64,000 nt of DNA from Chlorella sorokiniana (GCA_025917655.1 CP084611.1:620001-684000), one strand, 5' to 3'; shown: positions 12,209 through 25,092, counted from the first letter of the stretch. Notes: generated from the letters alone by a model not told the origin. Numbers and translations are program-made.

Positions 12209-13920
12209 TGAAGTTCATAGGTACTTAGATGTCAGTGACCAATGCCGACCTTTGGCTTGCGTGACACGCGAGTCTGGCTGAAGCAGGGGCAGCAGTGGCG
12301 GCGTCACACCGGCCGCGCCGCCCTCGTCCTCCGCCCTGCCTCCACCCTTGCCTGGCTGCAGATATTGGGGCTAATCTGCTGGATGGCATGTACCAGGGTG
12401 TGTACAACGAGAAGACCTACCACGCCCCCGACCTGGATGAAGTGCTGCAGCGGGCCTGGGATGCGGGTGCGTCAATGCTGATTGCCGGTGCTCATTGCGT
12501 TTCCACCCCTGCTCACTGTGCACCACCGCTTCCCTGCTGCAGGGCTCGACCGGCTGATCATCACAGCAGGGAACCTTGCCGAGGCCAAGGCAGCGCTGGC
12601 CCTGGCACGGACGCATGGTGGGGCTCGACATCGCTGCGGCTTGCGCAACCCCTCTGTTGCCTTTTGGCCCCGCCAGCACTTGGGACACGCCGAGCTAAAG
12701 AGCGCCTCCTCGTTGCACGATTGCCACCGCAGAGCGGCTGTTCAGCACGGTGGGTGTGCACCCCACCCGCTGCGGCGAGTTTGAGGCGCACCCTGGCGGG
12801 CCCGATGCGTACCTTGCTGAGCTGGCGGCTGTGCTGCGGGACGGCCAGTCCGATGGCAAGGTGGTGGCGGTGGGAGAGACGGGGCTGGACTACGACAGGC
12901 AGGGGGCTGACGACTGCTGCTGTGATACTGCTGCCTGCACCGCTGGCATGAACGTGCCCTGGACGGCTTCTGCCCCCTGTCACCAGCATCATGGCAGCAT
13001 CCCGCAGCAAGGGACCCCCACACACGCCCACCACCGCACCCGAACCCCTCGACCCTGCCAACATTATTCCCCCCAACCCCAACCCCACCCTGCCCCTACG
13101 CCACCTCTCACAGGTTGCACTTCTGCGATGCTGAGACGCAGCGGCGCTTCTTCGCTTGCCAGTTCCAGCTTGCGCGGCAGTCCGGCCTGCCGATGTTCCT
13201 GCACCTGCGAGCCGCGGCGGCCGACTTTCTGGACATCGTACAGCAGCATGCAGGTGGCTGACGAGTGGCCTGGGTTTGGTGGCTGCATGGGTCTCAAGGG
13301 GTCGGGCTGCTGGGTCATGTCGCTGCCAACCGATCTTTCGACCCTGTCCTGCAGATGACTTCAAAGCGGGGTGGTGCATTCATTCGACGGCACGATGGAT
13401 GAGCTGCAGCAGATCTTGACGCATGACAAGCTCAGGCGTGTGCCTATACCTTGCGTTATCATCCTGCTGTGTGTGCTCCTTCGCACTGAGCCGCGATGCC
13501 AAAGCAGGCCAGCAAAGTGCGCTGGGTCCGGGGCCTCGAGCTGTCGCTCCCTGCCGCCTGCCTTTGCGCAGCATCGGCATCAACGGCTGCTCGCTCAAGA
13601 CGGACAACAACCTGGAGGTGATGGCGGCTGTGCCGCTGGATCGGCTGCTGCTGGAGACCGACTGCCCGTGGTGTGAGGTGCGGCCCAGCCACGCAGGCAG
13701 CCGGCACGTGCTGACGCGGCACGAGGCCAAGGATCGCAAAAAGCACGAGGCGGGCAAGCTGGTGAAGAGCCGCAACGAGCCCTGCTGCATCGCGCAAGTG
13801 CTGGAGGTGGTGGCAGGGCACCGCGGCCTGCAGGACCGGCAGCAGCTGGCGGCGCAGGTGTACGACAACGCGCGCCGCATGTTCTTCCCGGCGGCGGCTG
13901 CAGCAGGCGTGCCGCAATAG
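12209..13920 (+). CDS. TATDN1: TatD-family metal-dependent deoxyribonuclease (TATDN1-like)
   Basis: This is a TatD-type metal-dependent DNase, a TIM-barrel hydrolase linked in eukaryotes to DNA degradation and repair. The start is firm. ATG at 12209 gives MKFI plus one base; the intron begins GT at 12222 and ends CAG at 12361. Joining the exons gives [20 protein letters not shown], the canonical N-terminus. Later exons carry [37 protein letters not shown], the metal-ligand segments [13 protein letters not shown] (Glu) and [11 protein letters not shown] (His), then [16 protein letters not shown] (His) and [14 protein letters not shown] (Asp), ending with RNEP and stop 13918-13920. All expected metal ligands are present. 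The HSFDG exon needs one more G in the run at 13368-13371 to stay in frame. Confidence 0.93.
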
Positions 13921-14243
13921 GGGCGGCAAAGAAGCTGCGTTGCATGCCTGCCTGATGGGAGCTGTTTTCCTTTAACATCCACACTTGAGAAGTGATAACC
14001 ACGAGCTTTGAAGAAGAGATTCTCAAGGGCTGCTGGCATTGCGGAATGCCAGAGCGTGCAGTCCGTCGACAGCTCTAGCTGCTACGAAAGCCGCTGTGCC
14101 GCTCACCGTCTCCTTGATCAAGATTTGTGTCGTAGGCCTTTGAGGGCCGAACGAACATGTTCAAAGCGCCCGGTTGAACGGGAGCTGGACAGCTGGGTGC
14201 TTTTCCCGCCTGTTAGCTGCGTGTTGGATCATAAGGCCTTTTG

Positions 14244-16694
14244 ATGGCGTCTTACGCCTCTCATGATCGCCGTGAAGGTCCGGATGGCCCGTTTGCTCCT
14301 TCCCAGGGGGACCTGTTGCTTGGGTCGTCGTCCTGGGAGGACAACGCCGCCTATTCTCCGGCCGCGACCGTGCAACAACATATTTTTGTGCGAAGACAAC
14401 CGCGCTTCTCGAGCGAGATGGGTGGGCGCTGCACATGTCCGCCGCCGCTTGGCTACGCTGTCTGCAGCTGTGCCGCACCTGCTCGGCCGGCCCCTTTGCA
14501 GCCGCCTTGGCAGTAAGTGTGGGCACTGCCAATATGTTGCAGGCCTTGAATTTCCGTTTACTTTCAACAATGTGTCCTTTGAGGCAGAGAGCTGTCCCAA
14601 CAATGAGGTTGCAGCAGATCTGCAGGTGAGCTCAGCCCGCTGCCTGTTCTTGCGCTCTTCTGTGCCTGCGACGCGACCGACCTTGCGATGCACAGCAGAA
14701 TGAACAGCCGCCTCTACAACCTCCCCAGGGGGCGCTCCTGCGGCTGGAGGCTGCTGAAGAGGAGGGCACGTCGTTGCGGCGACGCGTCGCGTGGCTGGAG
14801 GCTGACCTGGCTTGTAAGGAGGCGCGCCTGCACGATGCCTTGGTGAGGCTGAACACAAGCATAGGAGTTGTTTTCCTGCATCGTATTGCTCACAAACTCC
14901 TACGCAAGCAGGCTGGGCATGCAGCCCCGGGCTGCCTCTGCACAGCGTCGCAAGCAGCGTGCTCAGCATGCCAGGCATGCACCCACCTGGTGGCCCCTCA
15001 GCTGCGCGGAGCTCGCTGCTGTGCCTGCGCCTGCAGGAGGTGCTGGAGGGGGTTCTGGGAGCGCTCCGCGCTGCGCCGCCGCACGCGAGGCCTGCAGGAG
15101 CAGCTGGCGGCGGCGCTGAGTGAGAAGCGCGGCGCCGCCGCCGACAGCAGTTGCGCGGCGCGCGGGCTCGCCGGAGCACGGTGCAGCCGGGAGGAGCTCC
15201 GGCAGGAACTGCAGGTGGCACAGGTGGGCTGCAGCGTCGCTGCTGCTGCTTTTATTGACGTTGACTGTTGCTGGAGTGCTTCCTCGGGAACGGGCGGAGA
15301 GTTGGCGGCGTGGCATGCCTCCAGCTGCACTTGGCGACTCCCCTCCCTTTGCGCGCGCTGCTCCCTGCCAGGCCCAGCTGGCTGAGCTGCGGCGGGCGCA
15401 GGAGGAGTGGGAGGCTGAGCGCCAGCTGCTGCACCTGGAGCTGGAGGAGGAGCGGCAGCACCTGCAGGAGGGCCTGGCCGCGGCGCTGACCCACGCCAGC
15501 AGCGCGCAGCGGCAGGCGGCCGCCGCCACGGAGCGCGCGCAGCACTGGTGCTCCCTGGCTCAGTGGCTGCAGCGTTCGGCGCTGCTGCCGGACAGCCCGG
15601 GATCGGAGGCGGGGGCGGGGGACCCAGCCTCACCCTCCTCGCTGGCCAGCCTGCCGTCACCCGCCAGCGGCGGCAAGGCCGCGGCCAGCCCGTGTGTGGT
15701 GGCTGGCAGCAAACAGGCGAGCAACCGATGCGCTACGGGCTGCTCCTCGAGCCCGGCTGCCGCATGGCTAGCTGGAAGCGGCGGCGACGAGCGCGAGGCG
15801 GCTCCTGCCGCGGCTGCCACCCCGGATCGGGCGGCGGCGGCGGCCTGATTGCGGCCTTCCATGCGGTGGCTGCCTCAGATTCCGCGGACCAGCTGCAGGG
15901 CAGCCCCGTGCTGCAGCGGTACCCGGCTTCCGGGCAGCTGCACAGCGTCCCCTCGGGCGCGGAGCTGGCCAGCCGGTGCGGCAGCGCTGAGCTGGCGGAG
16001 AGCGCTGACCTGGCGCCCGGCTCCCACCTGGCCCTCCTGCTCCGCCTGCCCACCCCGGGCCTCTCCTTTGCCAGCAGCGCAGGCGGCGGCCTGGGGCCCA
16101 GCCCGCTCATGCCCACGCCGCCGCCGTTTGCGGCCCAGCTCAGCACCGGTGGGCGCTAGCACCGCTGCTGGGCCGGGAAAGCTGCCTGCGACCTGCCTGC
16201 AATGCGCTCCCCAGCACGAGTTTGCATTGAGCTTGTTCGTGCACAAGCCCTGATGGATGTTGCGTCCCTTCCACTCCCCTCCCATCATACTGCCCCTTGT
16301 CTGCAGTCCCCGCATCCCCGCAAGCCTCGGGCTCAAATGGCGGCACGTCCTCGCCCGGCGCCAGCCCCGCCGCTGCCGGCGCTGAGCGCGGTGGGCGGCC
16401 GGGTGCGCAAGCTGATGGCCTGAGCAGGAGCAGCGTTGGGACCATCAGCAGCATCAGCAGCATGGGCGGCGTGGCAGAGGGGGAGGAGGCGGCGGGGCGC
16501 CAGCGGCGGGAAGATCCTTCACTCTGGCCCCCTCGGGCGCCTCCTGGCGAGAGGATGTGGGCCCCGCCAAGCCGAGCGGGGACCTGCGCCCAGCGGCGCC
16601 GCCCAAGCGTGCCTCGCTCCTCGGACGCCTGCTGTGCAGCGCGGGGCTGCCGGCGGCGGAGGAGGCGGAGGGGCGGCGCAGGGCCCTGGCCTGA
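14244..16694 (+). CDS. Unrecognised coiled-coil protein
   Basis: Several exons join into a coiled-coil protein of unknown function. ATG 14244 opens MASYASHDRREGPDGPFAPS, a hydrophilic N-terminus. Heptad-rich exons follow: LLRLEAAEEEGTSLRRRVAW with EADLACKEARLHDAL (about 14700-14840), LQEQLAAALSEKRG with REELRQELQVAQ (15090-15220), and AQLAELRRAQEEWEAERQLL (15373 onward). A Ser/Pro/Gly-rich tail comes next. The donor at 16150 and acceptor before 16306 join in phase to give STVPASPQASGSNGG. Adding one G to the G4 run at 16494-16497 gives a natural ending, GRSFTLAPSGASW through KRASLLGRLLCSAGLP to a stop at 16692-16694; as written the frame instead runs on to 16737. No enzymatic motif is visible; a scaffold or cytoskeletal role is a guess. 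Confidence 0.6.
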
Positions 16695-16762
16695 TGCTGC
16701 TGCTTGCGTCGAACGAGAGGCAGCGGCCGGGCCCTAGCTAGCCCACACCCTGATTACTTGTT

Positions 16763-16767
16763 TGTAA
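16763..16767 (+). terminator. Candidate TGTAA poly(A) signal for the coiled-coil gene
   Basis: TGTAA lies in an AT-richer patch (tttgtaatttg) about 70 bases after the preferred stop at 16692-16694. It supports ending the coiled-coil gene here, before the convergent POP1 gene begins its 3' end at 16906. Confidence 0.5.
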
Positions 16768-16905
16768 TTTGTTGCACTGTGACTCCAGCTGGCCACACGC
16801 GGGATGCTAGAGGGAGGTGTCTTGCACGTGGAAGGAAGCCTGGCTGACACGACAGGAATGGAGGAGAGGATGGCGCAAGAAGGCAACCAGTCTGCCCATG
16901 GCCAA

Positions 16906-19900
16906 TCAAGCAGCTGGCTCTTCCACCAGCAAGCGCAGGCGGACGGGGTAGAGGACGGCGCTGCCGGGGTTGCGCGCCAGCGCCGATCGCGCCGTCATCG
17001 GCCCGGCCCCCGGCACCGCCTGCAGCGAGCGCAGGCGCCACGCGGCGGCGGCCAGCACCGCAGCGCGCGCGCGCAGCGGCGGGCGCCCCCTCGGCGCCTC
17101 CGCCACCACCCAGCCAAAGGTGCGCAGCTGCTCCTCCGCCACGTCAGCGCCGCCGCCGCCGCCGCTGATGCCAGGTGGGTGGCTCAGGTGAGCGCCGGGC
17201 AGGTGGGTGCTGGGGCTGGGGTGCAGGGCTGCAGCGGCTTCCGGGTCTCCCCCATCTCCAGCAAAGCCACCTCGAGCTCCTCCGCCTCGCGCCGCCGCCG
17301 CCGCAGCTGCCGCGGCGACAGCGCTGTCAGGGGCAGGCGGCGCCGCTCGGCCTCGGCGCCGGCCACGAAGCACAGCGCCGCGCCCTCCCCACGGTCCCCT
17401 TGCGAATGGGCTGCACCGTCGCCTCCAACAGGCAGCAGGCCCTGTCGCCCGCCCGCCCGCTGCCTGGGCTTCTGTCGGCCGCCGGAGCAGCGCCTGGGCT
17501 GCTGCCAGTGCCCAGGGGTGCTGCTGGCCGCCACGTCAGCAGGCCCTGGCGAAGAGCGGCAGCCACCGGGCGCGGGCCTGGCAGCGGGGCGGCAGCGGAG
17601 GCGAGGCCGCCGGCGGTGCAATGAAGGGCAGCGGCCATGGCGGCGTAGCTGCGGGCTACAAACAGAGCTGGCTGTGCGGCGCCTGGGCCGCCATCCGTGT
17701 CCATCTCCTGTGCCTGCTCCCCTCCCGGCCCAGGACCTGCCCCAGCCAGCCCATCGCCAGCTTCTTCTTCGCCGCTGCCGCCGCCGACGCCCGTCAGCAG
17801 CTGCTCCCAGGGCGGCGGCGGCGGCGGCGCGGACAGACCGCGCTTGCCCCGGGGCCGCCTGGCGGCGGCGGCGGCGCGAAGGGCGTGCTGCTGCTCCATG
17901 AGGGCTGCATGGGCTGGGGTGTCTGGAAAGTCCCAGGGGAAGAAAGCGGCCTGCTGCAGCGCGTGCAGCCAGCGCCACTCCCGCTGCCCCACGGGCTTGC
18001 AGCCGGCATAGGCGGCGGCGAGCCAGAAGGGGGCCACCCAGCCTGGGGGCAGGATGAGGGACCAGCCTGCACCACGGTTGAAAGCAGCAGGCAGGCAAGC
18101 TGCAACGTGAGGCAATACAGGCGGTACAGCGGTGCGGAGACCAGGGAAGGGTGGCGTGGGAGCAGCAGGGAACTGAGCTGACCAGGGAGCAGCATCCAGG
18201 AAGCAGCTTTACAGTTCTGCCTCACCTGGAATGCCGCCGCGGCCACCCGGGTCATGCCTCACTACCACGGCGGGGCACCAGCCGCGCACCTCCAGCTCCT
18301 GATGCTGCTGTTCCTGCTGCTGCTGCTGCAGGGAGGCTGTTGCTGCACGGCTGTCCTGCAGGCCCAGCAACCGCAGCCGCAGGCGCTGCCGCCGCCGCGC
18401 GCACCTCCGCCTCGCCCAGAGGCAGCGGCGCCGCCGCCAGCTCAGCGGGCTGCAGCGGCTGCCCCCGAGGGGCGCAGCCCTGGGCCAGCAGGGCGGCAGA
18501 GGCGGAGCCCAGAGCCACCGGCTTGCACAGGCGAGGGTCTGGCAGCAGCGCCTGCACCGCCTCGCCGTCTGCCAAGCCCGCCAGCAGCGCAGGCAGCTGC
18601 ACCTGAGGCCCCCGCTGCGGCCCCTGCTGCCCCTCCTGCTGGGATGCCTGGCCTGGCCTCGCCGCCGCATGCTCCCAGTGAGGCGGCTGCTGCTCCGCAG
18701 GGCTGCCGCTCGCAGCGCCGCCGCCGCACAAAGCAGCGGCCAGCGCGGCGTCGGCGGCGCCGCCTCGCAGCTCCATCCGCCGCAAGTTGAGCACCACAAG
18801 GCTGGCGCCATCGTCGCAGGCGGCCCTGATTGCCGCCGCCGCGTCGGCCGCCGCCGCAGGGTGGACCCACAGCAGCGCCTCCGCCGCTGCAGCATCGGCA
18901 TGCAAGGGCGCGCCGCCGCCGCTGCCGCCGCCGCTGCTGCACAGCAGGATCTGCGCCGGGCAGATGGCGCCCCTAGGGAAGCACTCCGGCTGGTGCAGCA
19001 CCAGCTGCTGCTCCCACCCGGCCGCGCCGCCGCTGCCGCCATCGCTGCCGTCGCCGCCGGGCCCGCAGTCTGCCCAGCAGTCCACCAGGGTCGCCGCATG
19101 TGCCGGGTCCAGCAGCGCGCTGAGCGTGCTGTGCACGCTGTGCCACGCCCCCTGCACACACACAGTGCAAGGATGATTCAGCGCACCAGGGCCCCGGCTA
19201 TGCGTGCTGTGCAAGCTGCCGCCTGCCTGCCTGCCTGCCTGCTGCTCCCAGCGCACACGGGCCGCTGACGGGGCAGGCAGGCAGGCCAGCTGGCTTCTAC
19301 TGACCGACTCCCCAACACTTCTCACAAAAGCAAACCTTCCCTTGACCCCTCTCCCAAAAGGCTCACTAAACAAACCGATCCTGGCCCCAGCCCCCCCCAA
19401 CACACACACACTCTTTTACGACGCGCCTGAGCAGCAGCGGGCAGAGGTAAGACGTGTCGTGCATCAGCGCAGAGGCCTGGGACGTGTGCACGAAGGACCG
19501 GCTGCCGCGGCCCCGCCCCGCTGCGCCTGCCGGCAGCAGCCAGCCGTACCTGCGGACATGGCGGCACGCGTGGGGGGTGAGAGCACGGTGGCGGCAGCTG
19601 GCGCAGGCGGCAGGCACCCAGCGGAGCGGCGGCGTGCTGTTTGCAATGATGGGCACCGCGCGAGCATGTGCAACGCGTTTAAAAGCTTGCAACAAAAGCC
19701 ACCCAGCCGTCTGCGCTGGCCCACACCGTTCCTCCATAGCCAAGCGCTTGGCGTGCCACACATGCGTCTCAAGGCGGCGCGCTGAGCTGGCACTGCCAGG
19801 CGCCGCGGCGCCACCCCCATCAGCACCGCTGGCTGCCAGGGAGGCCTCTGTCCAGGCGGCAGCCTGACGGAAGCGCTCCTGCAGCGCGGCGGGCTGCCGC

Positions 19901-20202
19901 CGCATGCGCCGGTTGGTGAACGGCCGCGCTGCGACGGCTGCTGCGGCGGCGGCGGCGTCTCCTGCCGGCGCTTCGCCCGTGGCACCGCTCCCTGCCTGCT
20001 CTGCTGCATTGCCTGCAGGCTCCACCTTCCTCCTCTTCGCTGCCAGCTTGGCATTGGGCCGATAGCGGCGGTGGTTGTATGGCTTGTGGCTGCCAGCCCT
20101 CCGCCGCAGGTGGCGGGGCAACGCCGCCACCCCAAACTTGGCCTTGAACGGGCCACTCTGGAGGGCTGTGCATAACGCCCTGATCTGCACATCGGTGAGC
20201 TC
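16906..20202 (-). CDS. POP1: RNase P/MRP protein subunit POP1
   Basis: This is the large protein subunit shared by RNase P (tRNA 5' processing) and RNase MRP (rRNA processing), acting in the nucleus and nucleolus. The first well-supported exon begins at 20202 after an AG acceptor and reads ELTDVQIRALCTALQSG, then LPRHLRRRAGSHKPYNHRRY, the arginine-rich POP1 signature. RLETHVWHAKRLAMEE and, after an intron, RYGWLLP and SALMHDTSYL complete the N-terminal POPs domain (19800-19430). A long Ala/Gly-rich middle follows (19150-18250). The POPLD domain is clear: GWSLILPPGWVAPFWLAAAY (18075-18010), then CLLEATVQPIRKGTVG near 17410. The last exon ends VLYPVRLRLLVEEPAA at stop 16906. One short N-terminal exon with the initiator ATG should lie at about 20230-20290. 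Confidence 0.9.
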
Positions 20203-20694
20203 CTAGGTCAGCGAACGCAAAGGTGAAGAGAACCCGCAGCGCGAAACGGAGTTCTGCATGCGGCAAGTTTGCACCCGAGCCTGCGCTGCACGGCGGAATT
20301 CATGCAAGTTACCTCCTGCTCTCGTGCTCCTGCGAAACGTTGAACGTCAATCGCACGGGGCAGTTGCCCGAAACTCTTCTGGGCCTCCAACAGCGAGTTT
20401 TGGGACATAATGTTAGCACAAACGCAATGACAACGGCATGCACGCCATAACTGTACAAGTTTGTGCCCTGGCACGAACACCAAGGTCATGTTGCTGGCGT
20501 CGACAACAGCGCTGAGCATACGAGGTCTTGCAACAGCAGTGCAAGGATTACAGAGCTGAGAAACAAGATCAAAATGTATAACAATGAATTCCGTTGCATA
20601 TGGTCATCAGAGTTGTCACATAACCGCATGGTTCGTGTTTTGGGGGTGGCGTCTTGTCTTTCGTTCATTGCTCCGGCTCATGCTGACACGCCAA
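20203..20694. other. Spacer between the POP1 5' end and the helicase 3' end
   Basis: About 490 bases that must contain the first exon and promoter of POP1 and the 3' UTR of the helicase gene. The sequence is clearly less GC-rich than the flanking exons. Apart from the candidate poly(A) signal listed separately I see no structure here. Confidence 0.5.
20548..20552 (-). terminator. Candidate TGTAA poly(A) signal for the helicase gene
   Basis: The plus strand reads TTACA, so TGTAA lies on the minus strand about 145 bases downstream of the helicase stop at 20695-20697, inside an AT-richer stretch. Confidence 0.4.
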
Positions 20695-23600
20695 TCAGCT
20701 GCCGCATTTCCGCTTAGTTGCCACCGGGGTTGGGACGGCCCCTTCCCCACCCCCGCCGCCGCGGCCGCCACCGCGGCGCTTGCGCCCAGCATCGCCACGG
20801 CCACCGCCACCCTGGCCTCCGCCCTGGCTGGCACCGCCGCCAAAGCTGCCTGCGCTCGCCACCTGCTGTATAGTGTGCTGACGCTGTCCGGGTTGCTGGG
20901 GCGCGGACGCCTGCCGGGGCGCGCCACCGCCGCCGCCACGACCGCCGCCCCGGTTGGCGCCGCCGCTCTCGTCGATGCGCAGGCCCGGCACGCCCTTCAG
21001 GCCCTGCATCGCACCCAGCCAGCACACCCAGCGAGTCGAGGGCAGCCAAAGAGCAAGCTGGCAAGCAGAGCAGGCAGAGCTCGAGCTCAGCTGGCTGCCA
21101 GCTGAGCGGCGCCTCACCATCATGCCAATCGTCTTCTTCAGCAGTGCGGGCGGCTGCGGCAGGCCCATCACGGCTGCAGCCAGGGGCAGGGGCAGGGTGG
21201 TCGGGAACACAGGAAACATGTGTGCACAGTTTGCCCAGCCCCCAACCCAGCATTTCCGAGCTCGTGCTCAGCAACCGCCTGCCCCACATGCCAGGCAACC
21301 CACCCGCAAAGCGGTTGGCCTGCTGGACGAGCTCCGGCTTGGACCAGCCCATGCCGCGGGCACTGTTGTAGAAGCCCAGCCACGCGGCGTACGCCTGCAC
21401 AGGCGCAGCAGGCGGCGGAGGCAGCGTGAAAGTGCGGCACCGGGCGCAAGGAACACGACAAGCTGCTTGCAGACAAGGTGGAGACGCTGTGGGCGTGGGC
21501 AGGCGCCCAGCAGCCAGCAACAGCAAAGGCAAACTGAGGTCCGCTGTCCGGCCAGGCTCACCATGTCGGGCAGCTTGTCCTCCACGCGGCGCAGCGCCGC
21601 CGCCACCGCCGCCTCGTCAGCGGGGGTGGTGGGCACCTCGGGGTCGGCAGCCAGGGGCAGGTCTGCGGCGGGGCAGCGAGCGAGATTGCGGGCCATCAAC
21701 AGCGCTCGTGGCCCTCCTAAGCACCAGCAACAGCTTTCCGGCAAGCGCGGTTGCGAGCCTGGCCGCCGGTCGTGCTTTGCCGTCCGCCGCCGTGGCGCTC
21801 TAGAATGTCGCTCCCATGCTTTGCTTTGGGAAGGGGTCGGGACTCCCCAGTTTCAAGTAGCCACACCCCTGCTCGTTGTTCTGCCTGTTGCGCTGGTTCT
21901 TTTGCCGCCTAGCCTCAAGCATCCACGACTTGGGCTAGGCGGCTAAGAAGCGGGGCAAGAGACAGAACAATGAGCAGGGGTGTGCAGCAGCGCAGCATCG
22001 GCAGCTCACCCTGCAGCTGTCGCAGGAAGTGGCGCTCCTCGGGCATGAGCACGAGCAGGCCGCGGCCGGCGCGCCCGCACGGGCGGTACGTCCCAGCCGG
22101 TGGATGTACTGCTCGCGGGACGACGGCAGCCCCACCTGCACGGAGGCAGAGCGGCAAACGGGCAGAGACACCAAGGTTCAACCCACGCCCGTGTGTGAGG
22201 GAGGCTCGCAGGCAGACTCTCCTGACCATGCCTGCTGCTCAGCACACGCGCCCCCAGACCTTGCCCATCCACCCACACCCACACCCGCCGCCACCACCAT
22301 GCATTCACTGACGCACAGCCTGCCCCCAGCACACGCCACACTCCAACAACACAGCCCGGCCCTAACACACACTTAAGACAGGACACACGCCAACCGCCCG
22401 CTCTCTTGCCTGCAGCACGAGCGTGACGTCGGGGTAGTCCACGCCGCGGGCAGACACGTCGGACGAAAACAGGATGCCGGCGCGAGCCTCACGGAACTGC
22501 TTGGACGCCTTCTCACGCGCAGACTGCAGGGCAGGGGCGGCCGCGGCGACCGCAGCAGTAATCGGTGAGCGATTACTAGCGATTACCACTTGCACAGAGC
22601 GCTGCCGCGCAAAGAGGCGAGGAAGTACGGGAAGGCACGTGGGCAACCGCCGCTGGGCACCCGCAAGCCTTCCCCCGCTCCTTCTGCCCCCTGATGCACG
22701 GATACAGCGCGACGCAGCTGGCGCACCTGGCTCTTGCGGGAGTGGATCTCCAGCACCGGCTGGCCCGCCGCCGTCATCAGCGCGGCCATGTACTGGGTGA
22801 GGCGGGCGGTGGTGAAGAAGGCGATGATCTTGTGATCTGAGTGGGTTGGGAAGAAAGGGAGAATGTGTCGAGCAATGCGTGTGCTTGGCCTCGTTGCTGA
22901 CGATGTGTGTGGGCGGTGGGTTGAGCAGGCGCCGACACCGCTGGGGTGCAGCAGAGAGAAGCTGTGAATGAACAACGGCAGAACGTGGCATGGAAATGCT
23001 GCCAGACACGAGGCCTGCGGTGTGCCGGCAGGCACACCGAGGCACGCACCCGGCGTCTCCTGCGCGTGGCGGCGCAGCACCGAGTGGATGGCGGCGAACT
23101 GGCGCTCCATGGGCACCAGCGCATAGCTCTGCTCCACCTGCAACCGCGTTGAAAAACACAGCCACAAAAGGTGAAAACAACGAATCTTCAATAGAGGTAG
23201 GGGGTAATGAAGAACCTGATTGAATCCAGCACGAGGGACAAGCGGCAGCAGTGTGCGGAGCCAGCGGGACGCAGCCGACCCAGCACGGTGTCCCCAGGCT
23301 GCCGCCCTGCCACGGTTCGGCCCCAGCCTGCCCCCAGCCAGCTGGCAGGCCGTTTGGGCACGGCGCATGCCTTGCTCTTCCAGCCGGGTGCGCAGGCTGA
23401 AGCGCCCGCCCGCCGACGCACACACACCTGCGTGTTCGTGGCCGAGTCCTCCTCGCCGATGGTGTCGATGAAGGCGTGCTGCGGCTTGAGCGCCAGCCCC
23501 GCCACCTGGCGCACCGCCTGGGGCATGGTTGCGGAGAAGAGCAGGGTCTGGCGGGTGCGGGGCAGGTGGCCCAGGATGCGCTCGATGGAGGGGCGGAAGC

Positions 23601-25092
23601 CCATCTCCAGCAGCTGGTCGGCCTCGTCCAGCACCTGCGGTACGAAAAAAGGGAGCCGTACAAGCGTGAGCGGAGCGGTACGGACGGCAACAGGGGCGGA
23701 GTACAACAAGGGGATGTGAAAGCGGGCAAAGGCGCGTTTGGAGGGCCCAGCACCTTGCGTGGCGCATGCTCAAGAGCGGCGAGACAAGCGGCACCAAGCA
23801 GCAGCAGCGGGCAGGGCCAGGCGGGGTCGCGCAAGACCGGGGCTGCGCACGACCGGCAGGCAGCTTGGCGCACCAGGGTGCGGATGCCCTGCAGCGCCGC
23901 CGCCAGCCCCGAGTTCTCCAGGTGGTCGATCAGGCGGCCGGGGGTGGCCACCAGCACGTCGCACCGCCCCTGCAGCCGGTTGCGCTCGCTGCGCACAGTG
24001 GGGACGGGTGCGCAGCCAGCGTGACCATCAGCACCAACCCGGGGCTTCAGGAGAAGGGGCACCGTCAGTTTTGACGTGCCGCCGGGAGGGAGCCGCACCG
24101 TGCCCACCCACCCCAGCCAGCCAGCAGCCGCCTCCAACCGAGCGACAAATGTGTGCAGTGCCCAAGCCACCAGCTGCTGTGTGCCCCACCTGTTGATGTT
24201 GGTGCCGCCATACACGACGCAGGTCTTGAAGGGGTGGAAGCGCAGCAGCGCCTCCGCCTCCTTGGCGATCTGGGAGGCCAGCTCGCGGGTGGGGGAGATG
24301 ACCAGCACGGAGATGCCGCCGCCGGGCCGGGGCGGAGACCTGCAGGGAAGCTAGGCAGGGGTGCGAGGAGCGATCTGAGCAACGCTGCGCGCCAGGCAGC
24401 AACTGAGCACTGGGGAAAGAAACACAACTGGAATGGGGCCTTGATTGCGGCGGCAGAGCTGCTTGGGTGGCGAGCAGACTGTTGTGCCTGCAGGCCTGGC
24501 CGCCGCACCGGCACAGCGCCTCGATGGCCGGCAGCAGGAAGGCCACGGTTTTGCCGGTGCCGGTCTTGGCGCGGGCCATGACGTCGCCGCCCTCCAGCAC
24601 CTGCAAGCGGGCGAGGGGGTGCAGCATGGCATGCTCGGCAACGGCGCAGGGCTCCTCCGCCCAGCCCCGTCCCGCAGCACCCACGTAGACGTCCGGCATA
24701 GCCCCAACTCCCTGGCTGGCACTCACCGCCGGCAGCGTGGCGTTCTGTACTTCTGTGAGGTAGGAGAATTGCAGCACCTCGTGCACAGCGCGCAGGCTGG
24801 CGGCCGACAGGGGCAGGCTGGCAAAGGTGGTGGTGGTCAGGTGGGTGGCCCGCCCGGCGGCGGCGGCAGCAGGCGGCGCAGCCGGCTGCTGCTGCTGGCG
24901 GGGCGCGGGAGCCTGCCGCGAGTCATGGTGGCCGTGATGGCGCTGCTGCTGCTCTTGGTGGAAGGATGGCTGCGCTTGTTGCACCTGGGAAGGCGGCAAA
25001 TAGTGCTGGTAGCCCTGTCGGGTTTGATTGGCCCGCCGCATCCTCCCAAGGGGCGAAGATGACTGCACGGAGGCAGCCCGCACGGAAAACAC
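20695..25092 (-). CDS. DEAD-box ATP-dependent RNA helicase, plant RH26/RH31 (MSS116-like) type
   Basis: This is an ATP-dependent RNA helicase. The N-terminus from ATG 25092 (MFSVRAASVQSSSPLGRMRR) is basic and Ser-rich with few acids, suggesting organelle import. Motifs follow in order across many exons: Q motif (TTFASLPLSAASLRAVHEVL), motif I AKTGTGKT (about 24575), Ia PTRELA, Ib with TPGRLIDHLE, II LDEADQLLEMG (about 23610), III SAT (23525), then FFTTARLTQYMAALM, IV/V FSSDVSARGVDYPDVTLVLQ (22490-22430) and VI YIHRLGRTARAG (22105). The C-terminal segment AAWLGFYNSARGMGWSKPEL, LPQPPALLKKTIGMMV and GLKGVPGLRID is diagnostic of the plant RH25/26/31 clade. A Gly/Arg-rich RNA-binding tail (20970-20700) ends the protein. 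Just after motif VI the frame needs one added base near 22070. An upstream exon reaching 25250 is possible. Confidence 0.9.

Noticed and set aside
22559-22585. Repeated gcgattac and a 7-bp stem in a helicase intron
   Set aside because: Short and imperfect, with no sign of a mobile-element end or target-site duplication.
22362-24308. 648-residue uninterrupted minus-strand frame treated as a single exon
   Set aside because: It contains real helicase pieces separated by non-conserved stretches. The conserved motifs lie in several frames and are joined by GT-AG introns, so it is read-through of introns, not one exon.
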